Source: CAMEON01 sp963643175 (lineage in GTDB: Bacteria > Bacillota > Clostridia > Oscillospirales > CAG-272). From it: 64,000 bases of DNA. The translations under genes and the position numbers were made by a program. Of this stretch, positions 36,101-45,156 are shown one piece after another (position 1 is the stretch's first letter; each line of letters opens with the position of its first letter). Below the pieces are notes generated by a model. That model did not search any database. It was given only the letters and a program-made list of their open reading frames with translations, and was not told the DNA's origin. The stretch lies in the NCBI GenBank assembly GCA_963643175.1, contig CAVIJF010000001.1, positions 196,510-260,509 on the forward strand, in the 5' to 3' direction.

Positions 36101-36506
36101 GAACCTCGACCTCACCGTCGGACAGCGCGACCAGATCGGCGGAATACTCGTTCAGCTCGGCGCCGCGGTACCCCTTGGCGGTGTTCAGACCGAGCACCAG
36201 CGCGTCGTTGCCCGCCAATACGTCATGAATGCGGGTCGCCGTGATATACTGAGCGTAGTCTGGCGTATCCGCTTCGGGGAATACGACAGCCGAGGCGTGC
36301 GGATCGGTTTCCGTCTCGGTGTCGGACCCGGCGGTGTCAGGCTCTCCGGAGCCGGATTCGTCGGGTACAATCTGGATGGTTTCAGGCAGCGTAGTCTCTC
36401 CGTCGCCGCTTTCCGTGCGGCAGGAAACGGAACACAGAACGGTGAGAAGCAGGACTGCCAGCGTCAGCAGGATGCCAAGCACAAGGTATTTCGCATTGTT
36501 TTTCAT
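33153..36506 (-). CDS. Large lipoprotein with GH42-like TIM-barrel region
   Basis: A 1117-residue exported lipoprotein: signal sequence followed by the lipobox SVSC (Cys29) and an acidic Thr/Ser-rich linker. Residues about 80-560 are beta-rich and repetitive in length (for example GPRIVAGEGYFMGDG, GPYTILTGHFVAGSKDE), like a beta-propeller. The central part, with QQYGTLEQINEKLGTTFASV and DYFTQWALYNRYIVSKRIMEAY, resembles GH42-type beta-galactosidases; the C-terminus is a beta-sandwich. A surface glycosidase or glycan sensor is inferred. GGAAAGGA lies 9 bases before the ATG. I cannot name the catalytic residues with confidence. Confidence 0.68.
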   Translation of the reverse strand: MKNNAKYLVLGILLTLAVLLLTVLCSVSCRTESGDGETTLPETIQIVPDESGSGEPDTAGSDTETETDPHASAVVFPEADTPDYAQYITATRIHDVLAGNDALVLGLNTAKGYRGAELNEYSADLVALSDGEVEVLADFVYDTYGVTGGALTGMAAPQLIAADLGKKVLVYDHKLVMFFDGGETLDTYHDLYTLEAMYLYMTDASEEDIVNAFIDLPDRISNGKNNAVYYTAPDLNLGVQSSVYFAQIGAVDGVTAGPRIVAGEGYFMGDGTNEANHTVVRVLNQQQTVTAQFLAFDPSVRGGVQVAAAQVGNETLIATAAFVKHDGRNGDIRVFDTFGTLRMEITLSPIMEGPYTILTGHFVAGSKDETLLVLSQSMTADGKLPTVLINLADGSVISRNTLDCAFALPTTDGETLEVAATVRTMNDGTEDSIILHFKAKQLVYEGNARTAEFRNSGISLPDTATGVYASANVGERYIVTLPEVEGEENRSFVVTYDYDGGNSGLLDVAFRENVFYTARYWNDNDDTYVSTGSFQHIRCDLSNGIISKLNSASTSEKVEQVFDSATYANYAFGGISGYINSFRSSHMFLEPCFTHRWNKISATAHLQNYVNSYTGAHDYISIGKNGEASEYLELESSFYIGTYADGILDLAKLRIYPLRSFLRSMVVEFRGENGNPEHLVGVSPVHEHEINVPGSVGDYNQNMIQGFRLYLLQQYGTLEQINEKLGTTFASVEEIDPPRESGRGDWDKYAGDYFTQWALYNRYIVSKRIMEAYREALIAGYPPESISAHQIPEGEAVSGFLGQADTRISPIDTVLTCGTSYGGTRYGYIANSGDNWITVANRAGQWNISIGEYCALQDSGADAYTQLEYMWNRGVRMLHHITFSDSQANAEKEAIELLASKNMPRPGYTGGTTSSVGVVRDGVSYNIIQIGDGDGSNGQGLLKSVTADGKWEGTVYVVPFHSYVKVTTLDALSQSMEGCTNVYSTGVLTPFIKNSDMVELTLRASYTGVGKAYVRFSVYNSGCEMPASVVEFELNGTLTPYRYVLSNQLPMTGAEVRVEFRTEDGASETGLHIENMLGTLQQDSVGIKFLEKRRVQKNSNPHVGGVTFDLLDRDVKR

Positions 36507-36554
36507 GTTGTGGTTTCCTTTCCCGTTAAGGTCTGATTTGGTTCGTCTTCCGGA

Positions 36555-37199
36555 CTATCCCCGCCGCCCCGCAGGCACACGTGCTGCGAGACGCGCAAGG
36601 TAAGCGCCGGTGTCAAAGAGTTCCAGTCTGGTGTCTGCCCGCAGATACAGCGGATGGTGGGGATGTCCTGCCTTGGACAGTGCACCGGCGTGATACCAGA
36701 CGGCGCCGCGCTGTCCGGCAATCTCCAGCATATCCGCCACGCAGGCGAACAGGTAGGTGCGCTTTTCGATAATGCTCCCCCATGCCGCCCACACGGCAGG
36801 CTCATCACGGCAATGCGCAAGCAGGTGCGCAAATGCCTTCATATTCTCGCCGTGAAGCCATGTGTTGGGGGTTTTCTCCATGTCGTCCGGGCGGGTTGCC
36901 CGCTGGGCGTACACGTTGAACATGAGGAAACTGTCATATCCGTTGAAGCGCGCAATGCGCTGAGCGGACTGCAGGGTCGGGTCGAGCCTGTCCGGCTTGG
37001 CTGTGGAAGGATTGATGCCCACGCAGATAAGAGGATGCGTCCCGCGCGTACCGAGAATATACCGGTACTCTTCATAGGTTGGCGGAACGTACAGCCAGCG
37101 GCTGACATCGTAGTCCGTCTGCGGGCATTCGGCAGCGGCAAGTGCCTCCGCAAAGGACAGCACGTCGATGCCGGCGGTGTCCTGCTTTGGTATGTGCAT
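36555..37199 (-). CDS. DUF1643-domain protein
   Basis: A 214-residue protein of the DUF1643 family, whose function is unknown. Conserved blocks seen are RYILGTRGTHPLICVGINPSTA, DPTLQSAQRIARFNGYDSFLMFNVYAQRAT and VWAAWGSII. The start at 37199 is fixed by GGGAGGGA seven bases upstream; a longer frame begins inside polC and is rejected. It follows polC by 14 bases and probably shares its transcript. Confidence 0.85.
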   Translation of the reverse strand: MHIPKQDTAGIDVLSFAEALAAAECPQTDYDVSRWLYVPPTYEEYRYILGTRGTHPLICVGINPSTAKPDRLDPTLQSAQRIARFNGYDSFLMFNVYAQRATRPDDMEKTPNTWLHGENMKAFAHLLAHCRDEPAVWAAWGSIIEKRTYLFACVADMLEIAGQRGAVWYHAGALSKAGHPHHPLYLRADTRLELFDTGAYLARLAARVPAGRRG

Positions 37200-37213
37200 G
37201 ACAGGTTCCCTCC

Positions 37214-40200
37214 CTAAAAAGCAATGGTCATCTGGTCGGTCTCGTCCAGCCCGTCCAGCACCCGGCACTGGCGGAGGATATCCACCACCGCCCGCGTCAG
37301 TTTGGCGCGGGTCTGCAGATCCTCCACGGAGAAGAACGGCTCCTCTTCGCGTGCGGCGACAATGTTCGCCGCGGCGTTGTCGCCCACCCCGGCAAGAGCC
37401 GAAAAGGGCATCCGGATGCCGCCGTCCTCCGGCAGATACTCGCGGTCACTGGAGTGCACCAGATCGACCGGCAGGAAGCGGATTCCCCGCGCCATCGCCT
37501 CATTGATGAGCTGCAGAACCGGCAGACTCTGCTGTTCCTTCGGCTGGGCGTCGTTGCCGCGCTTGTCGATGTCAAGAATATACTCCTGCACAGCCCGCTT
37601 GCCGCGCATGACCAGCTCCCCGTCAAACCCGGTCGGCTGAACCGTGAACATGGCACAGTAGAACGCCAGCGGGCGGTGCACCTTGTACCACCCCAGCCGG
37701 ATAGCCGACATATCGTATGCGGCGGCGTGTGCCTTCGGGAACATATACTTTATCTTCTTGCAGGAGGCAATGTACCAGTCCGGCACATTGGCGGCGCGCA
37801 TCTCCGCCTCGTACTCCGGGGTCAGTCCCTTGCCTTTCCGCACCATCTCCATTATCTTGAAGGAATGGCTTTTCTCCACGCCGTAACGGATCAGCGCCAG
37901 CATGATAGAGTCGCGTGTTCCGATGACATTGGAAATGGTACAGGTTCCGTTCTTTATCAGATCCTGCGCGTTGTTCGTCCAGACGTCGGTGCCGTGCGAC
38001 AGACCGGAAATCTGGAGCAGGTCGGAGAAGGACTGCGGGCGCGATTCCTGCAGCATCTTGATGACGAATTTGGTACCCAGTTCCGGCAGCCCCAGCGTTC
38101 CGAGCGGTACACCGGCAATGTCGTCCGGCGATACGCCCAGCGAGCGGGTGGACAGGAACAGGTCGTAAATGGAACGGTCGTTCATGGGCACATCCATAAC
38201 CGAGGTGTCCGAATACTTCTCCAGATACTTGTACTTGGTCGGCATATCGTGCCCTAACTCGTCCAGCTTGAGTAGCGTATCGTGCAGATACTCAAACGTG
38301 AAATGCGTGGTCACGATGTCCGAGTTGGGGTCGTCCGCCGGGTGCTGCACCGGGCAGAAGTCGTAAATCTGATACTCCTTCGGCACCACGACGATACCGC
38401 CGGGATGCTGTCCCGTCGTGCGGCGGACACCGACACAGCGGGAGGACAGGCGGTTGACCTCGGCGCGGTTCACGCTGATGCCCTTCCCTTCCAGATACTT
38501 CATGACAAAGCCGTAGGCGGTCTTGTCCGCCAGTGCGCCGATGGTTCCGGCGCGGAACACGTTTTCGGCGCCGAACAGCTGCTCGGTGTACTTGTGGACC
38601 TTGCCCTGCACTTCGCCGGAGAAGTTCAGGTCAATATCCGGAGACTTGTCGCCGTAAAATCCGAGGAAGGTTTCAAAGGGAATGTCGTGCCCGTCGTAGT
38701 TGAGTTTTGTCCCGCAGCGCGGGCAGGTCGCATCCGGCAAATCAAAGCCGGAACCGATTTCGGGCGGCACGTCAAAGTTGCTGTACCGGCAGTCCGGGCA
38801 CCAGTAGTGCGGGCGCAGGGGGTTGACCTCCGAGATTCCCGCCAACGATGCCACAACCGAGGAGCCGACCGAGCCGCGCGAGCCGACCAGATACCCCTGC
38901 TGTTCGCTGTAATAAACCAGCTTCTGTGCAATCATGTACAGTACGGCGAAGCCGTTCTTGATGATGGAGGACAGTTCACGCTCCAGCCGCTGTGCCACAA
39001 TATCGGGCAGCGGGTCGCCATACCGCTTCCGGGCGTTCTCATAGCAGATGCGGGTGAGATCCTCCTCCGCGCCGTCCATGTGCGGCGTAAAGGTTCCCTT
39101 CGGGAAGGGGCGCACATTGTCCTCAATACAGCCCGCGATATAGTTTGTGTTGGTGACGACTACCTCGTAAGCCTTCTCCGCTCCGAGGTAGGCAAACTCA
39201 TCCAGCATCTCGCGCGTCGTGCGGTAGTACAGCCCGCAGTCGCGGTCGTAGTCCCGGAATTTCATGCCCGCCTGCAGAATCTTGCGGTATATTTCATCCT
39301 CCGGATTCATGAAGTGCGCATCGCAGGTGGCAACGACCGGCTTGCCGTACTTCTCGCCCAGCGCAACCACCCGCCTGTTCAGATTGCGCAGGTCCTCATC
39401 GTCCCGGACCTTCCCCTCCGCAATGAGGAACCGGTTGTTGCAGACAGGCTGTATCTCCAGATAGTCATAGAACCGGACAATTGTCTCAATCTCCGCCTCC
39501 GGCTTGTTGTCCAGTATGGCGCGGAACAGTTCTCCCGCTTCGCAGGCGGAGCCTATGATAAGCCCCTCCCGATACTTTTCCAGCTCGGTTTTGGGAATCC
39601 GCGGGTTTTTCTTGAAATACTTCAGGTAACTGTCCGAAATCAGGCGGTAGAGATTCTTCTGCCCCACCTTGTTGCGGATGAGGATAATCTGGTGGTAGGA
39701 AGGCAGGCGGGTCGGATCCGTTTTCTCCGCCATATCGGTACGCAGGGCTTCAAATGTCCGGATGCCCCCCTCGTCCAGATCGGCAAGCATGGAAAACCAG
39801 ATGTTCGCCAGCATTTCCGCATCGTCACAGGCGCGGTGATGGTTGAAGTCGCCGAGACTGTAATGCTCCGCCACAGTGTCCAACTTATGATTTTTCAGGT
39901 CGGGCAGGAGGTAACGCGCCAGCGCCAGCGTATCCAGATACGGATTCGTAAACGGAACGCCGTGCCGGTCCGCCGCCGCCCGGATAAATCCGGTGTCGAA
40001 GTCGGCGTTGTGGGCAATCAGCAGCATTGCGCCGCCGTCCGCCCGCCTGCCGACAAAATCAAAGAACATCCGCAGTGCGGTCAGTTCGTCCGGCGCACCC
40101 GTCGTCATGTCCTGCGTGATGCCGGTCAGCTTGGTAATTTCCGACGGAATAACGCCCTCCGGGTCAACAAAGGTATCAAAGCGATCCAGCACCTGCCCGC

Positions 40201-41671
40201 CGCGTATCTTCACGGCGCCGATTTCAATGATACGGCAGTTCTGCGCGGAAAGACCCGTCGTCTCCAGGTCGAATACGACAGCCTCCTCCTCCAGCGCGCC
40301 CTCACAGCTCCCGTATACGGCGCCGGAGGTGTTGTTGACGAAGTATGCTTCCATACCCCAGATGACCTTCTGCCCGGTCTTCTCAGCGGCAAGCATGGCT
40401 TCCATAAAGCCCTGCACGTTCCCGTGGTCGGTGATGGCAACGGCGGGATGTCCCCAGCGTTTCGCCTGCTTTACGGCATCCGCCGGGTTTATCAGAGCGT
40501 CCATGGAGGACATCTGCGTGTGCAGATGCAGTTCCACGCGCTTCACCGGCTCGTCGTCGGCGCGGTCTATGCGCCGTATCCGGGCGACCGCATCGTGAAA
40601 GAAAATCAGGTCGGGTCCTTCGGTGCGGTCGCGCCGCACCTCCCGGTGGCAGTAGCCGTGCAGGGCAAGGACTGCGCCGTTCGCCACCACCGCTCCCAGC
40701 GCGTCGGCATCCTCCGGCAAAAGCCCGAACGCCTTGCACTCGATGGAGGCGCTGTTGTCGGTCAGGTTGAACGTGACGTTGTATTTTTCGCCGCTGCGGT
40801 TTGCTTCCTTGGTGTAGCCGAACACCTCGCCCACAATGACCAGCCCGCGGCGCGGTTTGTCGATGGCGGACAGCGGCGTCGGAAGTATATCGAACCGGGC
40901 GCCCAGTGCATACTCCGGCGCGGATACGTCAAAGGTCATAAAACCGATATGGCACCTGCCTCCTGTCACCGTGGCGGTCTCGGACGCCGGCTGTGCGGCA
41001 CCGTCCGCCCCGCCGGCAGTCGGCGACGCTGTAAACAGACTGCCGACACGGGGCAGTATGGCTTCCTTGGGCTTGTCCTCTGCCGGGGCATTCCGGGACG
41101 CGCCGCTCTGCCCATAGCTGCGCAGGGCGTCCTGTATCTGCCTGTCTGCCTGCTCCAACACGGCGTGCTGGCGCGGCGTAACCATGTCCTGTGCCGCTTC
41201 GGAATTGATAACCTCTACGCGCAGGTCAAGGTCAAATTCGGACTTGAGGATTCGCTGCATGACCAGCGGCGTCTGCGCATGAATCAGCAGCTCCACGCCT
41301 GCGCGGACAAAGGGAATCTCCACCGTCAGGCATCCGTCCTCCAGGCGATAGGTGTAGTTGCCGAAGAAGCCGCGTGCCACGATGCCGACCCGTTCGGTCT
41401 CGCAGAGCAGTTCCGGAATATAGTCCTCCGAGAACAGTTCCTGCGGGTAGTGCGGCATGATTTTGGTGTACGCCAACCCGTATGCTTTGGTTATTTCGTC
41501 CTCTATGCGGTACAGTGTCCGCTTGCGCACGACAGCCGGAAAGGATACATTCAGCACCAATGCCCGGTTTGCCTTGTCCGCCTGCACGCTGTATTCCGTG
41601 GCGGACAGCAGGATGTCCCGGGTATCGGGATCCGGATCGTAACGGTTCAGCAGTTCCGGCAGTGTCCTCAT
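37214..41671 (-). CDS. polC: DNA polymerase III alpha subunit, PolC type
   Basis: The replicative polymerase of Gram-positive bacteria, with built-in proofreading. The 1485-residue protein shows, in order, an N-terminal OB/tau-binding region, a PHP domain beginning KRVELHLHTQMSSMDALI, an inserted DEDDh exonuclease VFDLETTGLSAQNCRIIEIG, the zinc-binding pair CPDC/CPRC, and the C-family polymerase core DKSPDIDLNFSGEVQ with the catalytic aspartates. The start ATG overlaps the ispG stop by four bases. Length and domain order are normal. Confidence 0.97.
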   Translation of the reverse strand: MRTLPELLNRYDPDPDTRDILLSATEYSVQADKANRALVLNVSFPAVVRKRTLYRIEDEITKAYGLAYTKIMPHYPQELFSEDYIPELLCETERVGIVARGFFGNYTYRLEDGCLTVEIPFVRAGVELLIHAQTPLVMQRILKSEFDLDLRVEVINSEAAQDMVTPRQHAVLEQADRQIQDALRSYGQSGASRNAPAEDKPKEAILPRVGSLFTASPTAGGADGAAQPASETATVTGGRCHIGFMTFDVSAPEYALGARFDILPTPLSAIDKPRRGLVIVGEVFGYTKEANRSGEKYNVTFNLTDNSASIECKAFGLLPEDADALGAVVANGAVLALHGYCHREVRRDRTEGPDLIFFHDAVARIRRIDRADDEPVKRVELHLHTQMSSMDALINPADAVKQAKRWGHPAVAITDHGNVQGFMEAMLAAEKTGQKVIWGMEAYFVNNTSGAVYGSCEGALEEEAVVFDLETTGLSAQNCRIIEIGAVKIRGGQVLDRFDTFVDPEGVIPSEITKLTGITQDMTTGAPDELTALRMFFDFVGRRADGGAMLLIAHNADFDTGFIRAAADRHGVPFTNPYLDTLALARYLLPDLKNHKLDTVAEHYSLGDFNHHRACDDAEMLANIWFSMLADLDEGGIRTFEALRTDMAEKTDPTRLPSYHQIILIRNKVGQKNLYRLISDSYLKYFKKNPRIPKTELEKYREGLIIGSACEAGELFRAILDNKPEAEIETIVRFYDYLEIQPVCNNRFLIAEGKVRDDEDLRNLNRRVVALGEKYGKPVVATCDAHFMNPEDEIYRKILQAGMKFRDYDRDCGLYYRTTREMLDEFAYLGAEKAYEVVVTNTNYIAGCIEDNVRPFPKGTFTPHMDGAEEDLTRICYENARKRYGDPLPDIVAQRLERELSSIIKNGFAVLYMIAQKLVYYSEQQGYLVGSRGSVGSSVVASLAGISEVNPLRPHYWCPDCRYSNFDVPPEIGSGFDLPDATCPRCGTKLNYDGHDIPFETFLGFYGDKSPDIDLNFSGEVQGKVHKYTEQLFGAENVFRAGTIGALADKTAYGFVMKYLEGKGISVNRAEVNRLSSRCVGVRRTTGQHPGGIVVVPKEYQIYDFCPVQHPADDPNSDIVTTHFTFEYLHDTLLKLDELGHDMPTKYKYLEKYSDTSVMDVPMNDRSIYDLFLSTRSLGVSPDDIAGVPLGTLGLPELGTKFVIKMLQESRPQSFSDLLQISGLSHGTDVWTNNAQDLIKNGTCTISNVIGTRDSIMLALIRYGVEKSHSFKIMEMVRKGKGLTPEYEAEMRAANVPDWYIASCKKIKYMFPKAHAAAYDMSAIRLGWYKVHRPLAFYCAMFTVQPTGFDGELVMRGKRAVQEYILDIDKRGNDAQPKEQQSLPVLQLINEAMARGIRFLPVDLVHSSDREYLPEDGGIRMPFSALAGVGDNAAANIVAAREEEPFFSVEDLQTRAKLTRAVVDILRQCRVLDGLDETDQMTIAF

Positions 41672-42768
41672 ACCCCGCCCTCCCGCGTGCGCCGGATGTC
41701 CTCCAGAGCACGGAGCAGCGTCGGAATGATTTCCTTCTCCGGAACCTTCCGCAGAATCTCACCGTGGGCGAACAGCAATGCCTCACCTCTGCCGCCCGCG
41801 ATGCCGATGTCCGCCTCGCGAGCCTCGCCCGGTCCGTTGACCGCACAGCCCATCAGGGCGACTTTGACCGGCAGGTCGGACAGTCCCGCCTCGCGCACCG
41901 CCGCCTCAAAGCGCTCTGCCAGCGGGATAAGGTCAATTTTCGTCCGTCCGCAGGTCGGGCAGGACACGATCTGCAGACCGCACTGCCCCTCCACGCCCAG
42001 CGCATTCAGGATGCGGTGCGCCGCCTCCACCTCCCGCACCGGGTCGGCGGTCAGCGACACCCGGAAGGTATCCCCGATACCGTCACACAGCAGGGCACCG
42101 ATTCCGGCGGCGGACTTGATTACTCCCATTTCCACCCCGCCCGCCTCGGTAACGCCGAGATGCAGCGGATAGGGACAGGCGGCGGCAAGCGCACGGTTGG
42201 CGGCAATCATGGCGGGAACAGAGGATGCCTTGATGGAAATGACAATATCCTCAAACCCGAACTTTTCCAGCAGGGATGCGTGGTAGAGTGCCGACTCGCA
42301 CAGTGCCTCCGGAGTCGGGGCGCCGTACTTGGCAAGAATATGCTTTTCCAACGAGCCGCTGTTCACGCCGATACGGATCGGGATATGCCGGGCGCGGCAG
42401 GCGTCAGCCACAGCCTGAACGCGGTCGTCGCCGCCGATGTTTCCGGGATTGATGCGGATTTTGTCCACCCCGTACTCCGCGCACAGCACAGCCAGCCGAT
42501 AGTCAAAATGGATATCCGCGACAATCGGAATCTGTATGCCGCTCTCCTTGATGAGGCGGACAGTCTCCGCCGCTTCGCAATCCGGCACGGTCAGACGCAC
42601 TATATCACAGCCCGCTGCCGCCAGCGCCCGTATCTGGGAAAGCGTTGCCGCGGCATCATGCGGGTCGGTGTTGGTCATAGACTGGACGGCAAGGGGCGCG
42701 TCGCCTCCGATCGTCAGCCGTCCGATATGTACCGCCCGCGCCGGGCGGCGTATGTCATTGTACTTCAT
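41668..42768 (-). CDS. ispG: 4-hydroxy-3-methylbut-2-enyl diphosphate synthase IspG/GcpE
   Basis: The penultimate enzyme of the MEP isoprenoid pathway: a 4Fe-4S enzyme that converts MEcPP to HMBPP. The 366-residue protein shows the N-terminal QSMTNTDPHD, and the C-terminal cluster ligands in VSCPTCGRTKIDL and LMGCAVNGPGEAREADIGIAGG. With dxr in the same operon it indicates that isoprenoids are made by the MEP route and passed to UppS. The GAGGGG ribosome binding site is seven bases upstream. Confidence 0.97.
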   Translation of the reverse strand: MKYNDIRRPARAVHIGRLTIGGDAPLAVQSMTNTDPHDAAATLSQIRALAAAGCDIVRLTVPDCEAAETVRLIKESGIQIPIVADIHFDYRLAVLCAEYGVDKIRINPGNIGGDDRVQAVADACRARHIPIRIGVNSGSLEKHILAKYGAPTPEALCESALYHASLLEKFGFEDIVISIKASSVPAMIAANRALAAACPYPLHLGVTEAGGVEMGVIKSAAGIGALLCDGIGDTFRVSLTADPVREVEAAHRILNALGVEGQCGLQIVSCPTCGRTKIDLIPLAERFEAAVREAGLSDLPVKVALMGCAVNGPGEAREADIGIAGGRGEALLFAHGEILRKVPEKEIIPTLLRALEDIRRTREGGV

Positions 42769-42779
42769 TCGTTTGCCCC

Positions 42780-43862
42780 TCAGAACAGATTGAATATATC
42801 CTTGCAGGCGATGACAGCCGTAAACGCCAGCAGCAGCAGCATACCCACACTGTGAATCTTTGCTTCCGCCTTGGGATTTATCGGTTTGCCGAAGGACAGC
42901 ACCTCCAGTACCCGGAAGAACAGCCGTCCGCCGTCCAGCGCCGGTATGGGAAGCAGATTGAATACGCCCAGATTCATGGCAATGACGGCGAACAGGTAAA
43001 GCAGGTTCCAGCCCGCCATCGGCTGGTGCGCCACCTCCGTGACGGTCGAGGTCACGCCGATAGGTCCGGACAGGTCGGACAGCCCGAAGCGTCCGGTCAC
43101 GATACCCTTCAGTGAGTCAAACACCATTTTGATGGAGGATACGCCGCGCCAGAACCCCGTGCGGACAACATTCCAGACGGTCGGTTCCATGGCGGCGGTC
43201 TGAAAATCCATACTGCCGAGCGCAACGCCCTGCTCCGCCTCGGTCGGGAACCGGACATTCTCCACCAGCACGCGGTCGCCGTTCCGCTCCACCAACACGT
43301 CAATCGGCTCATAGCCGGAGAACATAATCTCATATGCCAGCTCGTAGCCGGTGTGCACCATCGTGTCGCCAACGCGGAGAATGGTGTCCCCCTTCTCCAA
43401 TCCGGTGACATAACTGGGCGCCCCGGCGGCAAAATACTCAACCGTCGCGGAAGGCAGACGGTAGCCGGATGCCGTCAGTCCGGCGGTCAGAATCAGCATG
43501 GCAAGAAAGCCTGTCAGAACATTCATGCCGGCTCCTGCCGCCAGTATCAGCATCCGCTGCCAGACATTCTTTTTGCAGAAGGCGTTGGGGTCGCCCGCGC
43601 CCTCGCCGACCTCGTCCTCGCCTGCGTCCTCGCCTGCCATAGCAACATAGCCGCCGATGGGCAATAGGCGCAGCGAATACTGAATGCCGGTCTTTTTGGA
43701 CGTGAAGCCGCACAGGCGCTTGCCCATGCCTAGCGAGAACTCATGCACGGTGACGCGGCACGCCCGCGCCGTCAGGTAGTGTCCCAGCTCGTGGACGAAA
43801 ATCAGCACGCCCAGCCCCAGAACGGTCAGGGCAAAGTACAGAAGAAAGTTCAGTATCTGCAT
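42780..43862 (-). CDS. rseP: Site-2 protease RseP/RasP, membrane zinc metalloprotease
   Basis: An intramembrane protease (M50 family) that cleaves anti-sigma factors and signal-peptide remnants. The 360-residue protein has the zinc motif HELGH in the first helix (FVHELGHYLTARA), a central PDZ domain (LEKGDTILRVGDTMVHTGYEL), and the second motif NLLPIPALDGGRLF in the last helices. The ATG at 43862 is the likely start: GGAGG lies 13 bases upstream, somewhat far, and no other start codon fits. It follows dxr by 28 bases in the classical cdsA-dxr-rseP-ispG order. Confidence 0.94.
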   Translation of the reverse strand: MQILNFLLYFALTVLGLGVLIFVHELGHYLTARACRVTVHEFSLGMGKRLCGFTSKKTGIQYSLRLLPIGGYVAMAGEDAGEDEVGEGAGDPNAFCKKNVWQRMLILAAGAGMNVLTGFLAMLILTAGLTASGYRLPSATVEYFAAGAPSYVTGLEKGDTILRVGDTMVHTGYELAYEIMFSGYEPIDVLVERNGDRVLVENVRFPTEAEQGVALGSMDFQTAAMEPTVWNVVRTGFWRGVSSIKMVFDSLKGIVTGRFGLSDLSGPIGVTSTVTEVAHQPMAGWNLLYLFAVIAMNLGVFNLLPIPALDGGRLFFRVLEVLSFGKPINPKAEAKIHSVGMLLLLAFTAVIACKDIFNLF

Positions 43863-43890
43863 CGGTATCCGAAAGCCTCCGGTCACGCAT

Positions 43891-45102
43891 TCATGTGCGG
43901 GACAGCAGCGCCCGCGCCGCCTCACGCGCCGCCCGGTCGGCGCTCAGTATCTCCTCGTAAAGGTGCAGGTCTGCCGCGTCCGAAAGCTGCTCCGTGACGC
44001 GCGTTACAAGACCGGGAATGTCGCAGAAGCGTATCCGCTCCTGAAGGAATGCCTCCACCACCACCTCGTTGGCGGCATTGAGCACGGCAGGAAGCGCCCC
44101 GCCGCGCCGGATGCAGTCCACAGCCAATGCCAGCAGGGGGAAAGTTTCGGTATCGGGGGGGCAAAAGGTCAGCCTGCCGACCGAGAACAGGTCAAGCTCC
44201 CCCACCGTATCCCCGGCGGGAAGGCGGTGCGGGTGGGTCAGCGCATACTGCACGCAGTGCCGCATATCCGGCACCGAAAGCTGCGCGATGACACTGCGGT
44301 CAACATACTCCACCATGGAGTGGACAATGCTCTCGCGGTGCACCACAACCTGCACCTGCTCCGGCATCACGCCGAACAGGTGCACCGCCTCGATGACCTC
44401 GAAGCCCTTATTCATCAGGGTCGCGCTGTCCACCGTGATTTTCTGACCCATGCGCCATGTCGGATGCGCCAGCGTCATCTGTCTGGTGACGCCGGTCAGC
44501 TGTTCCGTCGTATACCCGAAGAAGGGTCCGCCCGATGCGGTAAGCAGGATGCGCCGCACCTCGCGCCGCTCCCCTGCCCGCAAGCACTGGAAAATGGCAC
44601 AGTGCTCACTGTCCACCGGCAGAATCGTGTTGCCTGTACGGCGGGACAGCTCCATGACCAGTTCGCCGCCCACGACCAGCGATTCCTTGTTGGCAAGCGC
44701 CAGCCGATGCCCTGCCTCCAACGTGTCCAGCGTGGGGCGCAGTCCCGCCTCGCCGAGGATGGAGTTTTCCACGGTCAGCCCGTGCGGATTCTCCGTCCGC
44801 GTCCCGTGTATCATGTCCCGGATGCCCTCAAAACCGGACAGCACCCGCACCGGCGTATCCGCCAGCCGCACCCGCAGGTCGGCGGCGGCATCCGGGTCGG
44901 TCATGACGGCGCAGTCCGGCAGAAAGCGGCGTGCCTGCGCCTCCACTGCCGCCACGTTGCGGTGGGCGGACAGCCCCCGGACGCGGATGCCGTGTGCCGC
45001 GGCGACATCTGCCGCCTGCGTCCCCACCGAGCCGGTGGAGCCTAAGATGATTAAATCCGGATACCCCGCGGATGTATCCTCTATTGCTTCCTGATTCACC
45101 AT
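43891..45102 (-). CDS. dxr: 1-deoxy-D-xylulose-5-phosphate reductoisomerase
   Basis: The committed step of the MEP pathway: NADPH-dependent conversion of DXP to MEP. The 403-residue protein has the Rossmann motif ILGSTGSVGTQ near residue 19, the metal and substrate blocks PVDSEHCAIFQCL, TASGGPFFGY and THPTWRMGQKITVDSATLMNKG-like conserved core, and the C-terminal helical domain. The ribosome binding site AAGGGA is 13 bases from the ATG. It sits between cdsA and rseP. Confidence 0.97.
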   Translation of the reverse strand: MVNQEAIEDTSAGYPDLIILGSTGSVGTQAADVAAAHGIRVRGLSAHRNVAAVEAQARRFLPDCAVMTDPDAAADLRVRLADTPVRVLSGFEGIRDMIHGTRTENPHGLTVENSILGEAGLRPTLDTLEAGHRLALANKESLVVGGELVMELSRRTGNTILPVDSEHCAIFQCLRAGERREVRRILLTASGGPFFGYTTEQLTGVTRQMTLAHPTWRMGQKITVDSATLMNKGFEVIEAVHLFGVMPEQVQVVVHRESIVHSMVEYVDRSVIAQLSVPDMRHCVQYALTHPHRLPAGDTVGELDLFSVGRLTFCPPDTETFPLLALAVDCIRRGGALPAVLNAANEVVVEAFLQERIRFCDIPGLVTRVTEQLSDAADLHLYEEILSADRAAREAARALLSRT

Positions 45103-45156
45103 GATTCAGTGTATATCCCTTCCGTCCCGCGTATGCATAAGCAGGCGCGGAATCAA

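Noticed and set aside
38282..42172. Long plus-strand open frame of about 1300 codons
   Set aside because: Antisense shadow of polC and ispG; composition is random and Arg/His/Val rich.
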